A stretch of 5,300 bases of DNA from Geodermatophilaceae bacterium. GTDB lineage: Bacteria > Actinomycetota > Actinomycetes > Mycobacteriales > Geodermatophilaceae. Positions 4,861 through 5,300 of this stretch are shown here, piece after piece. The notes under the pieces were generated by a model. That model was not told the origin of the DNA. It was given only the letters and a program-made list of their open reading frames with translations, and made no database searches. Every line of letters begins with the position of its first letter. Position 1 is the first letter of the stretch. Made by a program: the position numbers and the translations under genes. The stretch is taken from contig JACCXW010000211.1 of NCBI GenBank assembly GCA_013696785.1, positions 1-5,300 of the forward strand, read 5' to 3'.

Positions 4861-5300
4861 GACTGCGGCGTCCGCATCGACCGCCACCGGGCCCGCGTCC
4901 GGCCGCGCATGTCCTCGAGCCCCTGAGCCATCCGCCGCAACGACGACGACGGCAGTAGGACGGCCCGCACCCGGTCGCGACGCGAGGCGTCCTGGCTGAT
5001 CGCCTTGGTCACGATGCGCGTGGCCGCGGCGAGATCGCCCTCGGTCTGCGCGTGCGACGCCGGGGCATAGCGCGCCCGCTCCTCGGCGGTGGCCAGCAGC
5101 CGGATCGCGTCGCCCCCTGCCTTGTCGAAGGAGTGCTCTCGAGCCAGCCGTCGGGCCACCGCACGGGGTGTCTCCGCGCGCGGCGTCGAGGCGCCGAGGT
5201 CCGCGGCCGTCGCCAGCATCTCGTCCCACGCGGAGTGGGCAGCGGTTACGCCGCCGGCCGCCGCCGCGCGCAGCCGGCCACGGCGAGCCGTCAGCCGAAG
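4842..5300 (-). CDS. C-terminal tail of a TgpA-like transglutaminase membrane protein (partial)
   Basis: On the minus strand the frame is open from the right edge to a TGA at 4842-4844 and encodes 152 residues. The ATG complementary to 5217-5219 is internal, since the frame continues upstream as TARRGRLRAAAAGG...AHSAWDE. The pattern matches the cytoplasmic C-terminal region of actinobacterial TgpA proteins (DUF3488, transglutaminase core and DUF4129-like tail). It has an Arg-rich run after the last membrane helix, then AWDEMLATAADLG, SETPRAVARRLA-like ETPRAVARRLA, an ERARYAP motif, and a final RVRAVLLPSSSLRR segment. The catalytic Cys-His-Asp and membrane helices would lie beyond the edge, so activity cannot be judged. 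Such genes usually travel with DUF58 and MoxR-type ATPase genes, expected to the right. The call rests on the tail alone. Confidence 0.65.
   Translation of the reverse strand, partial: LRLTARRGRLRAAAAGGVTAAHSAWDEMLATAADLGASTPRAETPRAVARRLAREHSFDKAGGDAIRLLATAEERARYAPASHAQTEGDLAAATRIVTKAISQDASRRDRVRAVLLPSSSLRRMAQGLEDMRGRTRARWRSMRTPQSAHTGN

Noticed and set aside
5217..5219. ATG (minus strand) as the start of a separate 125-residue gene
   Set aside because: The frame continues upstream to the edge with sequence typical of the same TgpA tail (Arg-rich run and AHSAWDE), so this Met is internal.

Overview
The window is GC-rich, densely packed bacterial chromosome. It most likely comes from an actinobacterium (Actinomycetota): codons strongly prefer G/C in third position, starts include GTG, the methionine aminopeptidase is of the mycobacterial MapB (type 1c) kind, and a DUF3040 membrane protein lies tail to tail with a TgpA-like transglutaminase, an arrangement I associate with actinobacteria near the division/cell-wall cluster. 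I cannot name the genus from sequence alone. I see no mobile element, CRISPR array, tRNA or rRNA.

Layout from left to right. (1) 1-1305 (+) is the C-terminal three quarters of a thiamine-diphosphate (ThDP) enzyme of the acetolactate synthase/decarboxylase superfamily; its N-terminus is outside the window. (2) 1330-2172 (+) is a type I methionine aminopeptidase with every metal ligand present, apparently read from a leaderless promoter. (3) 2182-2931 (+) is a SAM-dependent methyltransferase nine bases downstream, whose ribosome-binding site overlaps the map stop codon. Its architecture is close to the tRNA wobble-uridine methyltransferase CmoM (SmtA). (4) 2977-4290 (+) is DNA polymerase IV (dinB), with a near-perfect LexA/SOS box between the preceding stop codon and its ribosome-binding site. 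(5) 4291-4435 is a 145-base intergenic stretch with three successive inverted repeats and a -10-like element. (6) 4436-4822 (+) is a two-helix DUF3040 membrane protein. (7) 4842-5300 (-) is the C-terminal tail of a TgpA-like transglutaminase membrane protein that runs off the right edge and converges on the DUF3040 gene.

How the genes fit together. map and the methyltransferase look like a small translationally coupled operon of translation-related housekeeping functions (N-terminal Met removal, possibly tRNA modification). dinB appears to have its own damage-responsive promoter. DUF3040 appears to have its own promoter and a structured leader. I do not see a wholly new multi-gene system. The points most worth checking are the candidate SOS control of dinB, the CmoM-like methyltransferase in an actinobacterial setting, the folded leader of the DUF3040 gene, and the Asp-Asp replacement of the usual Asn-Asn in the ThDP motif.
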